Positions 1 to 7,917 of a DNA stretch of 42,677 nucleotides are shown here, in pieces (position 1 is the first letter of the stretch; each line of letters begins with the position of its first letter). The DNA comes from Kiloniellales bacterium. Its GTDB lineage: Bacteria > Pseudomonadota > Alphaproteobacteria > Kiloniellales > JAKSDN01. The notes below the pieces were generated by a model that was given only the letters and a program-made list of their open reading frames with translations, did not search any database and was not told the origin of the DNA. Location of the stretch: assembly GCA_030064845.1 (NCBI GenBank), contig JASJEC010000039.1, positions 1 to 42,677 of the forward strand, given 5' to 3'. The position numbers and the translations under genes were made by a program.

Positions 1-159
1 CCCCGTCCCCGGACAGGGTTAACGCGCCCCCCTGCCCGGGGCCGCGCCGGCCCCCAAGCGCTTGCCCGCCGGCCGCCGGCCGATCACGTCTGGATGACGC
101 CCCCCATGGTAAAGCCTCCGTTAACGATCGCTGGATCAAACGGGCTGGGAACACGGGTT

Positions 160-396
160 ATGAAGTGGCTGGTCGATCAGATTTACGGGCCCAATGCGAT
201 GGGCGACCCCTACTACGAGTTCTTCGTCGACGCGTCCGGGCTGATACCCTGGTGGTATCCCACCCTGATCGTCAGCGTGACGGCCGTCCTGCTGTTCGGC
301 CGCTGGTTCGCGCGCATGCAGTACCGCCGGCACACGGTCCAGGCGGCCACCCGGGTCCGCCGGCGCACCCTGCGGCTGGAGTTGGCCGGCCGCTGA
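160..396 (+). CDS. Small single-span membrane protein, unknown function
   Basis: The product of 78 residues is not a family I recognise. It has an acidic, aromatic N-terminal part (DPYYEFF), one clear hydrophobic segment at about residues 30-48 (WWYPTLIVSVTAVLLFG), and a very basic, arginine-rich C-terminal tail, which predicts one membrane span with the tail in the cytoplasm. I chose the ATG at 160 because the sequence becomes protein-like there (MKWLVDQIYGP). An in-frame ATG at 94 would add 22 residues of poor character. The gene converges on the prepilin peptidase gene, with 37 bp between the stop codons. A link to pilus assembly is possible but rests only on that proximity. Confidence 0.55.
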   Translation: MKWLVDQIYGPNAMGDPYYEFFVDASGLIPWWYPTLIVSVTAVLLFGRWFARMQYRRHTVQAATRVRRRTLRLELAGR

Positions 397-433
397 CAAG
401 GCCTGGACACCTCGAGGCGAGGCCCGGCGCCGC

Positions 434-964
434 TCAGCCGAAAAGCAGCCTGAACTGGGGCAGGAAGAGGCCGAAGACGAGCGCGCCGGCCGAGATCGCC
501 GCGCCGTAGGGCATCTTCGCGCCCTTGTCCAGCACGCGCGGCCGGTCCGTCTCTCCCGGCCCTTCGGCGGCGGGGCGAAACCGGGCGGCGACGTGGCGGA
601 GCACGATCAGGAGTCCCGCCAGGGTCCCGCCGGCCAGGGAGACCAGGAACAGCATCTCGACCAGCAGCGAGAACCCCGACCAGAACGCCAGGCTGGTGAA
701 CATCTTGACGTCGCCGGCCCCGAGCCAGCCGAGCGAGAAGGGCACGAAGGTCACGACCAGCACCACGAGCGCCGCCCCGCCGTGGGCCAGCCAGTCCACC
801 TCGACGGGCAGCAGCAGCCCGGTCGGGACGAAGAGCAGCAAGAGCGCCGCGTTGGCCAAGTTGGGGATCCGGTAGCTGCGCAGGTCGCTGACCGCGATCC
901 ACAGCAGGATCCCGGCGTAGCAGGCGAATGCGATCGCCGCGATGATCGTCGCATTCTCGTCCAT
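434..964 (-). CDS. Prepilin peptidase, A24 family (CpaA/TadV-like)
   Basis: This is a 176-residue polytopic inner-membrane aspartic peptidase of the type IV prepilin peptidase family, small TadV/CpaA form without the N-terminal methylase domain. Such enzymes cut the leader peptide from Flp-type pilins. The two catalytic aspartates are visible: D27 in SDLRSYRIPN and D85 in the GxGD motif (LGAGDVKMF). About five hydrophobic segments surround them. The ATG at 964 is preceded by AAGGA at good spacing; an upstream in-frame extension to 1042 is low-complexity and has no such site. No other tad/cpa genes lie in the window, so any pilus cluster would be beyond the left edge or elsewhere. Confidence 0.88.
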   Translation of the reverse strand: MDENATIIAAIAFACYAGILLWIAVSDLRSYRIPNLANAALLLLFVPTGLLLPVEVDWLAHGGAALVVLVVTFVPFSLGWLGAGDVKMFTSLAFWSGFSLLVEMLFLVSLAGGTLAGLLIVLRHVAARFRPAAEGPGETDRPRVLDKGAKMPYGAAISAGALVFGLFLPQFRLLFG

Positions 965-1084
965 GAAGGTCCTTCGCGGTGCTTGTCCCGTGCGCCGGGC
1001 CGGGCGAGCCGGAAGGCCCGCCGCCCGCGCGTCGCCCGCCACTATCGGGCGCTAGTCTAAAGATTTGCCGAAGCCGCGCGGGAT

Positions 1085-3361
1085 CTATTGCAGCACCGGC
1101 TGCTCAACGGGGGCCGGGGCCGCGCGGGCCGCGCCGGCCGGTTCCTTGCCGGCGCCGATCCGGAGGATCAGGCGCTCGGCCTCGCCGGCGGCGGCCTCGG
1201 CGCGCCGCGCCTGGCCGCGCAGCTCGAACAGGCGGGCGCGGATCATCATCGAGCGGGCGAGATCGAACTCGAGCCCCAGGTCGCGCTGGGTGCAGATCGC
1301 CCAGTCGATCGCCCGCTCCGCCTCCTCCAGCTCGCCCATCGCGGCGTCGGCGAGGGATCGGGCCAGTGCCCGGCCGGCAATGGAGGCCGCCCAGGGCTGG
1401 TTGCTCTCGCGCGCGAAACGCAGGGCCTCCTCGCAGACCGGACGCTTGTCGCCGTAGCGGCCCGACGCGCAGACCGTCTCGGCCATCCAGGCCATGAAGA
1501 AGGGCAGGAGGAACTGGGTGTCGAGGTCCCGTCCCCGGGCGATGGCCTGCTTCAGGGCGGACCAGGCGAGGTCGTGGCGGCCCTCCGCCAAGAGGGCGGC
1601 GCCGCGCAGGCCCGAGAGCAGGTATTCCCGCAGGAGGTCGCCGCGGGCCACGGCCGCCTTGAGCGCCGCCTCGAAGCTCGAGATCGCCGGCTCGGAGCGC
1701 CCCGACCAGAGCAGGACCAGGCCCTCCGCCTCGTGGGCGGCCAGCTCGACGGCGGAGGACGCCGACTGCTTGGCCAGCGCGACGGCGCGCGACGCCAGCT
1801 CCCGGCCGCGCACCAGGTCGCCGCGGCTGGCCTTGATCACCGCGAGCAGCGCCCCCGCCTCGGCCTCGTCGCCGACCAGGCCGAGCGCCCGGCTGCTCTC
1901 GATCCGGGCCGACAGGGCGCGGGCCGTGACCTCGGCCCGGGCGATCGAGAGATGGAGCTGCGCCATCCAGCGCTCCGCCGGCAGCCAGGCGTCGCCGTCC
2001 GGCGCCGTGCCGAGCAGCTCCAGCGCGCGCCGCGCCGCGTCGAGCGCATCGCCTTCGCGGCCGCTGCGCTGGTGGACCCGCGACCAGGCCAGCGCCGCGC
2101 GGGCCGGGTGCCGGATCGTGCAGCCGTCGCGTTCCAGGTCGTCCACCACGGCGAGGGAGCGGCGCGCCGCCTCCAGGTCGCCCCGGTCCTCGGCCAGCGA
2201 CGCCAGCGCGAGGTGGAGGTCGGCCACGGTCTGGCCGGCGTCGCCCCGCAGGCTGTCGCGCAGGTCGTCGAACGCGGTGATGGCCTGCTCCAGGATCGAT
2301 TGGGCCGCCAGGACCGAGCCCCGCTTGCGCTCGAGCCTGGCGCCGCGCAGAACCGCGGCGAGGGCGTCCCCGCTCTTGCCCGACTCGCGCAGCTGCGCGG
2401 TCAGGACCTGGTAGTGGGTCTTGAGCAGCTGGGCGCGCAGCTGCTCGACAGCGCCGCCGGCCGGGCCGAGCAGCACGCCGCCGGCCCCGTCAAGCGCGGC
2501 CCCGTGAAGCGCGTCCCCGTCAAGCGCGCCCCCGTCCGGCGTATCCCCGTCCGGCGCGTCCCCGGCGGAGTCTCCGCCCCCGCCTTCCAGGCAGTCGAGC
2601 TGCAGGCTCTCGCGCCGGTCCTCGCGCTGCTTCCGGTCGAGCATGTCCTCGATCAGGGCCTGGGTCTCGCGGTCCGGCTCCACGCCCAGCTCGCCGGCCA
2701 GGATGTCGCGGCACGCCCGGTACTGGGCCAGGGCGGAGGATCGCATGCCCTTGCGGACGTAGAGCGCGATCAGCTTGCGGTGCATGTCCTCGCGCAGGGG
2801 GTCGATGCGGATCACCTGGTTGCCGGTCGCGACCGCGGCGCCGATCTCGTCGCCCGAGGCCTGGAGATCGAACAGCTCCTCCATGCCGATCACCATGGCG
2901 TCGCGCAGCTGGCCGCGCAGATCGTCCATCCAGTCCTCGAACTCCGGGGCGTCGATCGTCAGCCCGGCGAGGAAGTCGCCGCGGAACAGCGCCTTGGCCT
3001 CGCGCAGGGACTCGGCCGACCCCTCCGCCAGGAGCCACTCCACCTCGACCACGTCGACGGCGATGGCGCCCGGGACCAGGCTGATGTCCTGGCCGTCGAT
3101 GCTGAGCACCTGCCCAGCGTCGGCGCCCAGCGCCTTGGTCAGGGTCGCCAGGGTCTGCCGCAGGCTCTGCCGCGCGCGCTGCGGATCGGAGCCGGCCCAG
3201 AGCAGGCCAACCAGCTGGTCGCGCGACGCGGACTGCCCCTTGACCACGGCGAGATAGGCGATCAGGGCCTGCGCCTTGCGCAGAGGCAGGCCGACCGAGC
3301 GCCCCTGGGCGTCTTCGAGCTGAAACCCGCCGAACAGGCAGAGGCGCAGGCGCGGCTTCAC
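1085..3361 (-). CDS. SARP/BTAD-type transcriptional regulator with C-terminal TPR region
   Basis: The product of 758 residues starts with a short OmpR-like winged-helix domain (about residues 1-95, LRLCLFGGFQLED), followed by a bacterial transcriptional activator domain (about 100-245) with the family signature ELGVEPDRET. A Gly/Asp/Ala-rich linker (about 258-297) is built from an imperfect pentapeptide repeat. The rest (about 300-740) is alpha-helical and TPR-like and probably binds a ligand or partner. The start is GTG at 3361, overlapping the TGA of the upstream kinase-like gene as GTGA, so translation of the two is probably coupled. The reading frame stays open upstream of 3361, but that part is the out-of-frame shadow of the kinase gene. 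The target promoters are unknown. In Gram-negatives such regulators often combine DNA binding with TPR-mediated sensing. Confidence 0.85.
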   Translation of the reverse strand: MKPRLRLCLFGGFQLEDAQGRSVGLPLRKAQALIAYLAVVKGQSASRDQLVGLLWAGSDPQRARQSLRQTLATLTKALGADAGQVLSIDGQDISLVPGAIAVDVVEVEWLLAEGSAESLREAKALFRGDFLAGLTIDAPEFEDWMDDLRGQLRDAMVIGMEELFDLQASGDEIGAAVATGNQVIRIDPLREDMHRKLIALYVRKGMRSSALAQYRACRDILAGELGVEPDRETQALIEDMLDRKQREDRRESLQLDCLEGGGGDSAGDAPDGDTPDGGALDGDALHGAALDGAGGVLLGPAGGAVEQLRAQLLKTHYQVLTAQLRESGKSGDALAAVLRGARLERKRGSVLAAQSILEQAITAFDDLRDSLRGDAGQTVADLHLALASLAEDRGDLEAARRSLAVVDDLERDGCTIRHPARAALAWSRVHQRSGREGDALDAARRALELLGTAPDGDAWLPAERWMAQLHLSIARAEVTARALSARIESSRALGLVGDEAEAGALLAVIKASRGDLVRGRELASRAVALAKQSASSAVELAAHEAEGLVLLWSGRSEPAISSFEAALKAAVARGDLLREYLLSGLRGAALLAEGRHDLAWSALKQAIARGRDLDTQFLLPFFMAWMAETVCASGRYGDKRPVCEEALRFARESNQPWAASIAGRALARSLADAAMGELEEAERAIDWAICTQRDLGLEFDLARSMMIRARLFELRGQARRAEAAAGEAERLILRIGAGKEPAGAARAAPAPVEQPVLQ
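2487..2576 (+). repeat. Exact 15-bp-period minisatellite inside the SARP gene
   Basis: Units beginning CCGTCAAGCGCGGCC start at 2487, 2502, 2517, 2532 and 2547, with a degenerate sixth at 2562. The spacing is exactly 15 bp, and the first three units share CCGT(C/G)AAGCGCG. The repeat keeps the reading frame of the minus-strand gene and encodes five-residue units of the type ALDGD/APDGD. It sits in the linker between the BTAD domain and the TPR region, where length changes would be tolerated. Confidence 0.85.
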
Positions 3362-4995
3362 GAGCCGGCCCTCATCGGCGCGGAGCGGTCCGGGGCGTCG
3401 GCGCGCAGCCGGCGCAGGTAGATCTCGATCACCGCGCCCGAAGCGCCGGCGGACTCGCCGCCGACGATCTCCATGTAGCCGCCGGACTGCTCGACGAAGC
3501 CCCGCACGACGCTGAGGCCGAGCCCGGAGAAGGCGGCGCCCTTGGCTGTGAAGAAGGGATTGAAGGCCCGTTCGGCGACGGCCGGGGTCATGCCCGGTCC
3601 GGTATCGCCGACCGTGAGGCAGACGTAGTCGCCGGCGGAGAGGCCGCAGCGCGACGCGACGAAGCGCCGGTCGAGTCGGCGGTTGGCGGTTCTCAGGGTG
3701 ATTCGGCCGCCCTGCTCCATCGCCTCGCAGGCATTCCAGACCAGTTCCCTGAGCGCGGCGGCCAGCTTCCCGGGGTCCACCAGGACCGGCCAGAGCCCGG
3801 CGCCCTCGACCGCTTCGATCGCGACCCCTTGGGGCAGCGCGTCCGAGAAGCGCTCGACCTGCGCGCCGATCAGCTGGTTGAGGTCGCAGCGCTCCGGCTC
3901 CAGGTGCTGGCGGCCGGCCGCCGCCTTCACCTTGGCGAGCAGCGCGCTGTCCGCAGGCTCCGGCTCCGCCGGCTCCGCAGGCAGGCCGCCGCCAGCCCGC
4001 CAGGCCCGGGCAAGTCCGATCGGAACCACGCCGCCGGGGTCGGGCGGCGCCGGCTGCCGGACCTGCCGCTCGGTCTCGAGACGGTCGAACAAGCCGCCGA
4101 GGCACTGGCTCACCTGGGCGAAGCGGTTCGCCGCCGCCTCGCTGGCCTGGCGCTGCTTCAGGGCCGTGATGTCGTAGTGGTGGCAGTGGGTCTCGCCGTT
4201 CTCCAGCACGCTCTCGCCGATCAGGACCCAGCGGCCGCCGCGCAGCCGCTGCTCGAACAGGCCGCCGCCGGCTTCGTGGCGCTTCATGCGCTCGCGCAGC
4301 CAGGCATCGGTGCGGAAGAGCGTGTCCGTCGGCAGCAGCCGTTCGGCCATGTCCCGCTGCAGGTCCTCGAAGCGGCGGCCGATCTCGAGGCGGTCCGCCA
4401 GCTCCGGGAAGAGCCTGTGCATGGAGTCGTTGGCCGCGATCAGGCGGTCGAGCGGGTCGAAGACCAGGACGCCCGCGAGCGAGGTGGCGAGGAAGGGCGC
4501 CGAGGCCGCCGCGCCGGGACCCTCGGCGCCGGCCGCCGCGGGGGCGTCGTCGGTTTCGCTCAAGGCCAGGGCGAGCTGCGCCACCTCCCGGCCGTGGAAG
4601 GGCTTCTGCAGGAAGTAGAGACGGCCGGCCGGCGGAACCCGGCGGCTCGCCTCGAGCGGGTCGGGGTGCCAGCCGGCGCTGACCACGACGATCGGCAGCG
4701 CCGGGTCGGCGGCGCGAAGGCGGGCGAGGAACTTCAGGCGGGACTCGTGGTCGCCCTCGCCCGGATCGACGAAGGCGACCGAGAAGCGCCGGTCCTCGGC
4801 GACCGCGCGGCAGGTGCGGCGCACCGCCGCCTCCCGGTCCCCGGTGAAGTGGAGGTCGAAGTTCGGCTGGTTCTCGGCCGCGGCGGCGCTCACCGCCGCC
4901 GCGCCGCACAGGGTGAAGCGGTAGTCGTCCACCACCGTCTTCTGCGGCTCGAGCACGAGCACGCGGCGCATCACGTTCTGACCCATGTCCCTCAT
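3358..4995 (-). CDS. Receiver-PAS-histidine-kinase-like protein lacking the phosphoacceptor histidine
   Basis: The order of parts in this 545-residue soluble protein is receiver domain (about 9-147; candidate phosphoacceptor D77 in AFVDPG, S106, K131 in QKPF), PAS-like domain (about 172-285), a poorly conserved dimerisation region, and an HATPase domain (about 372-530). The ATPase motifs are intact: N421 in ELVWNACEAM, D464 in VGDTGPGM, and GLGLSVV at 491-497. Related kinases carry LGGLAHDFNN in the dimerisation helix; here it reads LGGLFDRLET, so D304 stands where histidine is expected. The acidic pocket of the receiver is also weak (VLEP). The protein may therefore be a sensor or scaffold, or use another histidine. 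It overlaps the SARP gene by 4 bp (GTGA). ATG codons at 4995, 4986 and 4971 are all possible starts; AGGG lies just before the one at 4986. Confidence 0.8.
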   Translation of the reverse strand: MRDMGQNVMRRVLVLEPQKTVVDDYRFTLCGAAAVSAAAAENQPNFDLHFTGDREAAVRRTCRAVAEDRRFSVAFVDPGEGDHESRLKFLARLRAADPALPIVVVSAGWHPDPLEASRRVPPAGRLYFLQKPFHGREVAQLALALSETDDAPAAAGAEGPGAAASAPFLATSLAGVLVFDPLDRLIAANDSMHRLFPELADRLEIGRRFEDLQRDMAERLLPTDTLFRTDAWLRERMKRHEAGGGLFEQRLRGGRWVLIGESVLENGETHCHHYDITALKQRQASEAAANRFAQVSQCLGGLFDRLETERQVRQPAPPDPGGVVPIGLARAWRAGGGLPAEPAEPEPADSALLAKVKAAAGRQHLEPERCDLNQLIGAQVERFSDALPQGVAIEAVEGAGLWPVLVDPGKLAAALRELVWNACEAMEQGGRITLRTANRRLDRRFVASRCGLSAGDYVCLTVGDTGPGMTPAVAERAFNPFFTAKGAAFSGLGLSVVRGFVEQSGGYMEIVGGESAGASGAVIEIYLRRLRADAPDRSAPMRAGS

Positions 4996-5089
4996 ACCGT
5001 CGCCGGTTCTGCCGGTCGCAGCTCACCCGTCCACGGGAGGTTGGCTCCTCCGCGCCTCGTTCACGGGACCCCAATTGCAACGGCGGTAA

Positions 5090-5220
5090 AATCCGTTCCC
5101 CAAGCCGCCGTTACTGAAAACCCTATAGAACGCGAAAGACGGCATCAAGACTTTATTAATTGTTTACTATTTCTTTACACGAGTAGTTAAGATAAATTTA
5201 CCAATTTTATTTACTTTTGA
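5090..5220. promoter_or_regulatory. AT-rich intergenic tract, probable promoter region of the kinase/SARP operon
   Basis: Between the minus-strand glycosyltransferase (ends 5244) and the kinase gene lies a strongly AT-rich stretch, striking in this GC-rich window. On the minus strand TTGATG (5148-5143) and TATAGG (5127-5122) could serve as -35 and -10, but the 15-bp spacer is short, so the exact promoter is uncertain. Runs such as TAAATAAAATTGG resemble UP-element or nucleoid-protein-binding DNA. No terminator with a T-run was found for the upstream glycosyltransferase. Confidence 0.35.
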
Positions 5221-5243
5221 CGCGCGCCCCGAAGACGCCCCGG

Positions 5244-6233
5244 TCAGCTCCTGCGTTGCGTCGGCGGCAGGCCGAGGTACTGCATGCGCCGCATCTCGCG
5301 GCGTCCGCGCGTGACGCTGTCGAGGATCATGCCGCAGGCGAGCGACAGGAAGGCCAGCAGCATCATGCCGGTGGAGAGAATCGCGGTCGGGAACCGCGGC
5401 ACCAGGCCGGTCTCGAGGAATTCGAACAGCAGCGGCACGGAGAGTCCCAGCGAGGTCAGCGCCAGGCCGGCGAAGATCGCGCCGAAGAACTGGAACGGGC
5501 GCTCCTCCTTCACCAGGATGAGGATCATGAAGAGGATGCGGAAGCCGTCGGTATAGGTCTTCAGCTTGCTCGACGAGCCCTCGGGCCGGCTGAAGTAGCG
5601 GGTCTCGATCTGGGACATGGGCATGCGCAGATCGAGGGCGTGCACGGTCAGCTCGGTCTCGATCTCGAAGCCGGCGGAGAGCGCGGGAAAAGACTTCACG
5701 AAGCGGCGCGACAAGACCCGGTAGCCGGACAGCAGGTCGTCGATCCGGTCGCCGAAGATCGTGGTGACGATCTTGCTGAGCATGGCGTTGCCGAAGCGGT
5801 GCCCGTGGCGGTAGGCCGCCTTCTCCTCGGCGACGCGGGTCCCCGTCACCATGTCGTAGGGTCCCTCGAGCAGGCGGCTCACCAGGCTCGGCGCGGCCTT
5901 GGCGTCGTAGGTGTCGTCGCCGTCGACCAGCACGTAGATGTCCGCGTCGATGTCGGCGAAGCTGCGCCGCACGACGTTGCCCTTGCCGCGCAGGCCTTCG
6001 AAGCGGACGGTCGCGCCGGCCTCGAGGGCCAGCGCCGCCGTGCGGTCGCTCGACGCGTTGTCGTAGACGTAGATCCGCGCCCCGGGGAGATTTTCCTGGA
6101 AGTCCCGGACGACCTTCGCGACGGTCGCCTCCTCGTTGTAGCAGGGCACGATGACGGCGATCTCGAGGGCGCCGGATTCGCCCGGTTCCGGCGAGAAGGC
6201 CTCGTCGATCTGTGCCTGGGTAATCATCGCCAT
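5244..6233 (-). CDS. Family 2 glycosyltransferase, polyprenyl-phosphate sugar synthase type
   Basis: This 329-residue protein has a GT-A catalytic domain at the N-terminus (VIVPCYNEE at about 28-36, DNASSDRT at 58-65, metal-binding DGDD at 104-107) and two hydrophobic segments near the C-terminus (about residues 230-295). The layout matches DPM1/DPMS-like enzymes, which transfer a sugar from a nucleotide donor to polyprenyl phosphate at the inner membrane face. The ATG at 6233 is preceded by GAGGA; the longer frame to 6335 is arginine-rich and unlikely. It is transcribed away from two GT87-type glycosyltransferases whose family commonly uses polyprenyl-phosphate sugars, so a shared pathway is a reasonable inference. 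The sugar and final acceptor cannot be told from sequence. Confidence 0.85.
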   Translation of the reverse strand: MAMITQAQIDEAFSPEPGESGALEIAVIVPCYNEEATVAKVVRDFQENLPGARIYVYDNASSDRTAALALEAGATVRFEGLRGKGNVVRRSFADIDADIYVLVDGDDTYDAKAAPSLVSRLLEGPYDMVTGTRVAEEKAAYRHGHRFGNAMLSKIVTTIFGDRIDDLLSGYRVLSRRFVKSFPALSAGFEIETELTVHALDLRMPMSQIETRYFSRPEGSSSKLKTYTDGFRILFMILILVKEERPFQFFGAIFAGLALTSLGLSVPLLFEFLETGLVPRFPTAILSTGMMLLAFLSLACGMILDSVTRGRREMRRMQYLGLPPTQRRS

Positions 6234-6654
6234 CTGCGCAATTCCTCGACGGGGCGCCGCCGCGAGACCGGCCCGGGCGGGTCGGCCCCGGGACCGGCCG
6301 GGGACAAGTGTGCAACGGCGGGGCCCGCACGGCAAATCGGCGACGGCGCCGGGGCGCCGGGATCGATCCGAAGATCCGTGGAAACCGCGAGGCTCATGAA
6401 GACCTTCCTGGGCGGGCGAGGTGACCGCTTCGCTGCCGGAGTTGACCGGCCAGAAGTCATGCAGATCAGAGAGTTAGGCCCGATCGGCCGGAAACTTTCG
6501 CGGTCCGGGGCAGCGTTGCGCAAAGCCTTGAACAAAGGCTTAACCCGCTCGGGCCCGGGCCTCGCCGGGGCCCTGCGGCAGCGTTTAAGGAACCTTTAGC
6601 GGCCGGCGGTCAGATTGGGCGCCAGCTCCCCCTGGTCTTGCCGGAGACATCTTC
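6234..6654. other. Divergent intergenic region, no gene seen
   Basis: These 421 bp separate the divergent GT2 and GT87 genes and must hold both promoters. No convincing coding sequence is present; open frames here are arginine/proline-rich. The clearest structure is a 7-bp inverted repeat, AAGCCTT (6523-6529) and AAGGCTT (6535-6541), with a 5-nt loop. It could be a hairpin in the leader of the GT87 transcript or an operator. Confidence 0.5.
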
Positions 6655-7902
6655 TTGGCGCAAGCGGCGCAGACACCGAGCCCCAAGGGCCCCGCCATCG
6701 ATCTCGATCGCGCGTCGGTCGTGGCGGCCTGCCTGGCCAGCCTCGCCATCACGGGAGTCTTCAGCTTTCAGACCTTCACCGAGCTCGACGGCCTGTTCGA
6801 CGCCTCGGGCATCCTGATCGGCCGGGACTACGTCGTGTTCTGGTCGGTGGCGGTGCTGGCTCTCGAGGGACAGCTGCAGGGCCTCTCCGATCTCAGCACT
6901 TTCAACCAGCTGCTCGACCAGATCATGGGGGTCCCCGTTCCGACCTACGCCTGGCTCTATCCGCCGACCTATCTCTTGTGGATCCTGCCGTTCGGCCTCC
7001 TGCCCTATCTCTGGTCGTTCTTCCTCTGGCTCTCCGTCACCCTGGCGGCCTACCTCTATGCCGTGCGGTCCCTGATCGGCGGCGGCCGCTGGCTGATCCC
7101 GGTGCTGATCCTCGCGCCCTCGACCTATATGGCCGGGCTGCTCGGACAGAACGGGTTCCTGACCGCGGCTCTCTTGATCAGCGGGCTGGCGCTGCTCGAC
7201 CGGCGTCCGATCCTGGCCGGCGTGCTGCTCGGGCTGCTCTCGTTCAAGCCCCAGCTCGGCCTGCTGCTGCCGGTCGCGCTGATCGCGGCCGGTCTCTGGC
7301 GGCCCTTCGCCAGCGCCGCGATCACCGTGGCCGCCACCGTCCTGCTCAGCATCGCCGCCTTCGGGGTCGACCCCTGGATCGCCTTCTGGATCGACAGCAC
7401 GGCAACCCAATCCAGCATGGTCGACGGGAACACGGGCGCCTTCGTCAAGATCGCCGTGTCGCCCATGCTCGCGAGCAAGGCCCTGGGTCTCGACTGGGGC
7501 GTCCGCATTGCGCTGCAGGCGCTGTGCAGCGCCTTCGCGGTGGCGGCGGTCATCTACGCCTTTCGCCGTCCCTGCAGCGCGGAGCTGAGGATCGCCCTCC
7601 TGCTGGCCGCGACCCTGCTCGCGAGCCCCTACAGCTATCACTACGACCTGCCCCTGCTGACGGCCGCGCTGATCCTGGCCTTCCGGGAAGGCCTGCGCGC
7701 GGGCTTCCTGACCGGCGAGCGTTTCCTCCACGGCTTCGTCTGGTTCCTGCCGATCCTGGTTCCCGTCTTCAACGAGATCGGCGTGCCCATCGCTCCGCCG
7801 ATCCTCCTGGCCTTCACGGGCTTCCTGCTGCGGCGCGTCATGAACCAGACGGCGACCGGACCCGAGACCCAACGACCGGGTCACGCCTACGCCGCGAACT
7901 GA
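6655..7902 (+). CDS. GT87-type (DUF2029) membrane glycosyltransferase, copy 1
   Basis: The 415-residue product is a polytopic membrane protein of the GT-C fold, with about nine to eleven hydrophobic segments. An aspartate in the first loop, D58 in IGRDYVVFW, sits where GT-C enzymes carry their catalytic acid. Also visible are YPPTYLLWILPFG, GQNGFLTAALL and LLASPYSYHYDLPL, the last containing the family HYDLP-like motif. The start is TTG at 6655, supported by GGAG eight bases upstream. The gene lies 15 bp before a clear paralogue (7918-9141) in the same orientation, so this is a tandem duplication. The likely role is to add a sugar from a polyprenyl-phosphate donor to a lipid or glycan on the periplasmic side; donor and acceptor are unknown. 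Confidence 0.85.
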   Translation: MAQAAQTPSPKGPAIDLDRASVVAACLASLAITGVFSFQTFTELDGLFDASGILIGRDYVVFWSVAVLALEGQLQGLSDLSTFNQLLDQIMGVPVPTYAWLYPPTYLLWILPFGLLPYLWSFFLWLSVTLAAYLYAVRSLIGGGRWLIPVLILAPSTYMAGLLGQNGFLTAALLISGLALLDRRPILAGVLLGLLSFKPQLGLLLPVALIAAGLWRPFASAAITVAATVLLSIAAFGVDPWIAFWIDSTATQSSMVDGNTGAFVKIAVSPMLASKALGLDWGVRIALQALCSAFAVAAVIYAFRRPCSAELRIALLLAATLLASPYSYHYDLPLLTAALILAFREGLRAGFLTGERFLHGFVWFLPILVPVFNEIGVPIAPPILLAFTGFLLRRVMNQTATGPETQRPGHAYAAN

Positions 7903-7917
7903 GCGGAGCGCAAGACC

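Noticed and set aside
1088..3421. A 777-codon plus-strand frame antisense to the SARP gene
   Set aside because: It is a GC-rich antisense shadow with no domain sense, while the minus strand encodes a clear BTAD domain.
3362..5080. An open minus-strand frame continuous with the SARP gene, which would give a 1331-residue protein
   Set aside because: The upstream part is arginine/proline-rich shadow of the kinase-like gene in another frame. The GTG at 3361 overlapping the kinase stop gives a natural start.
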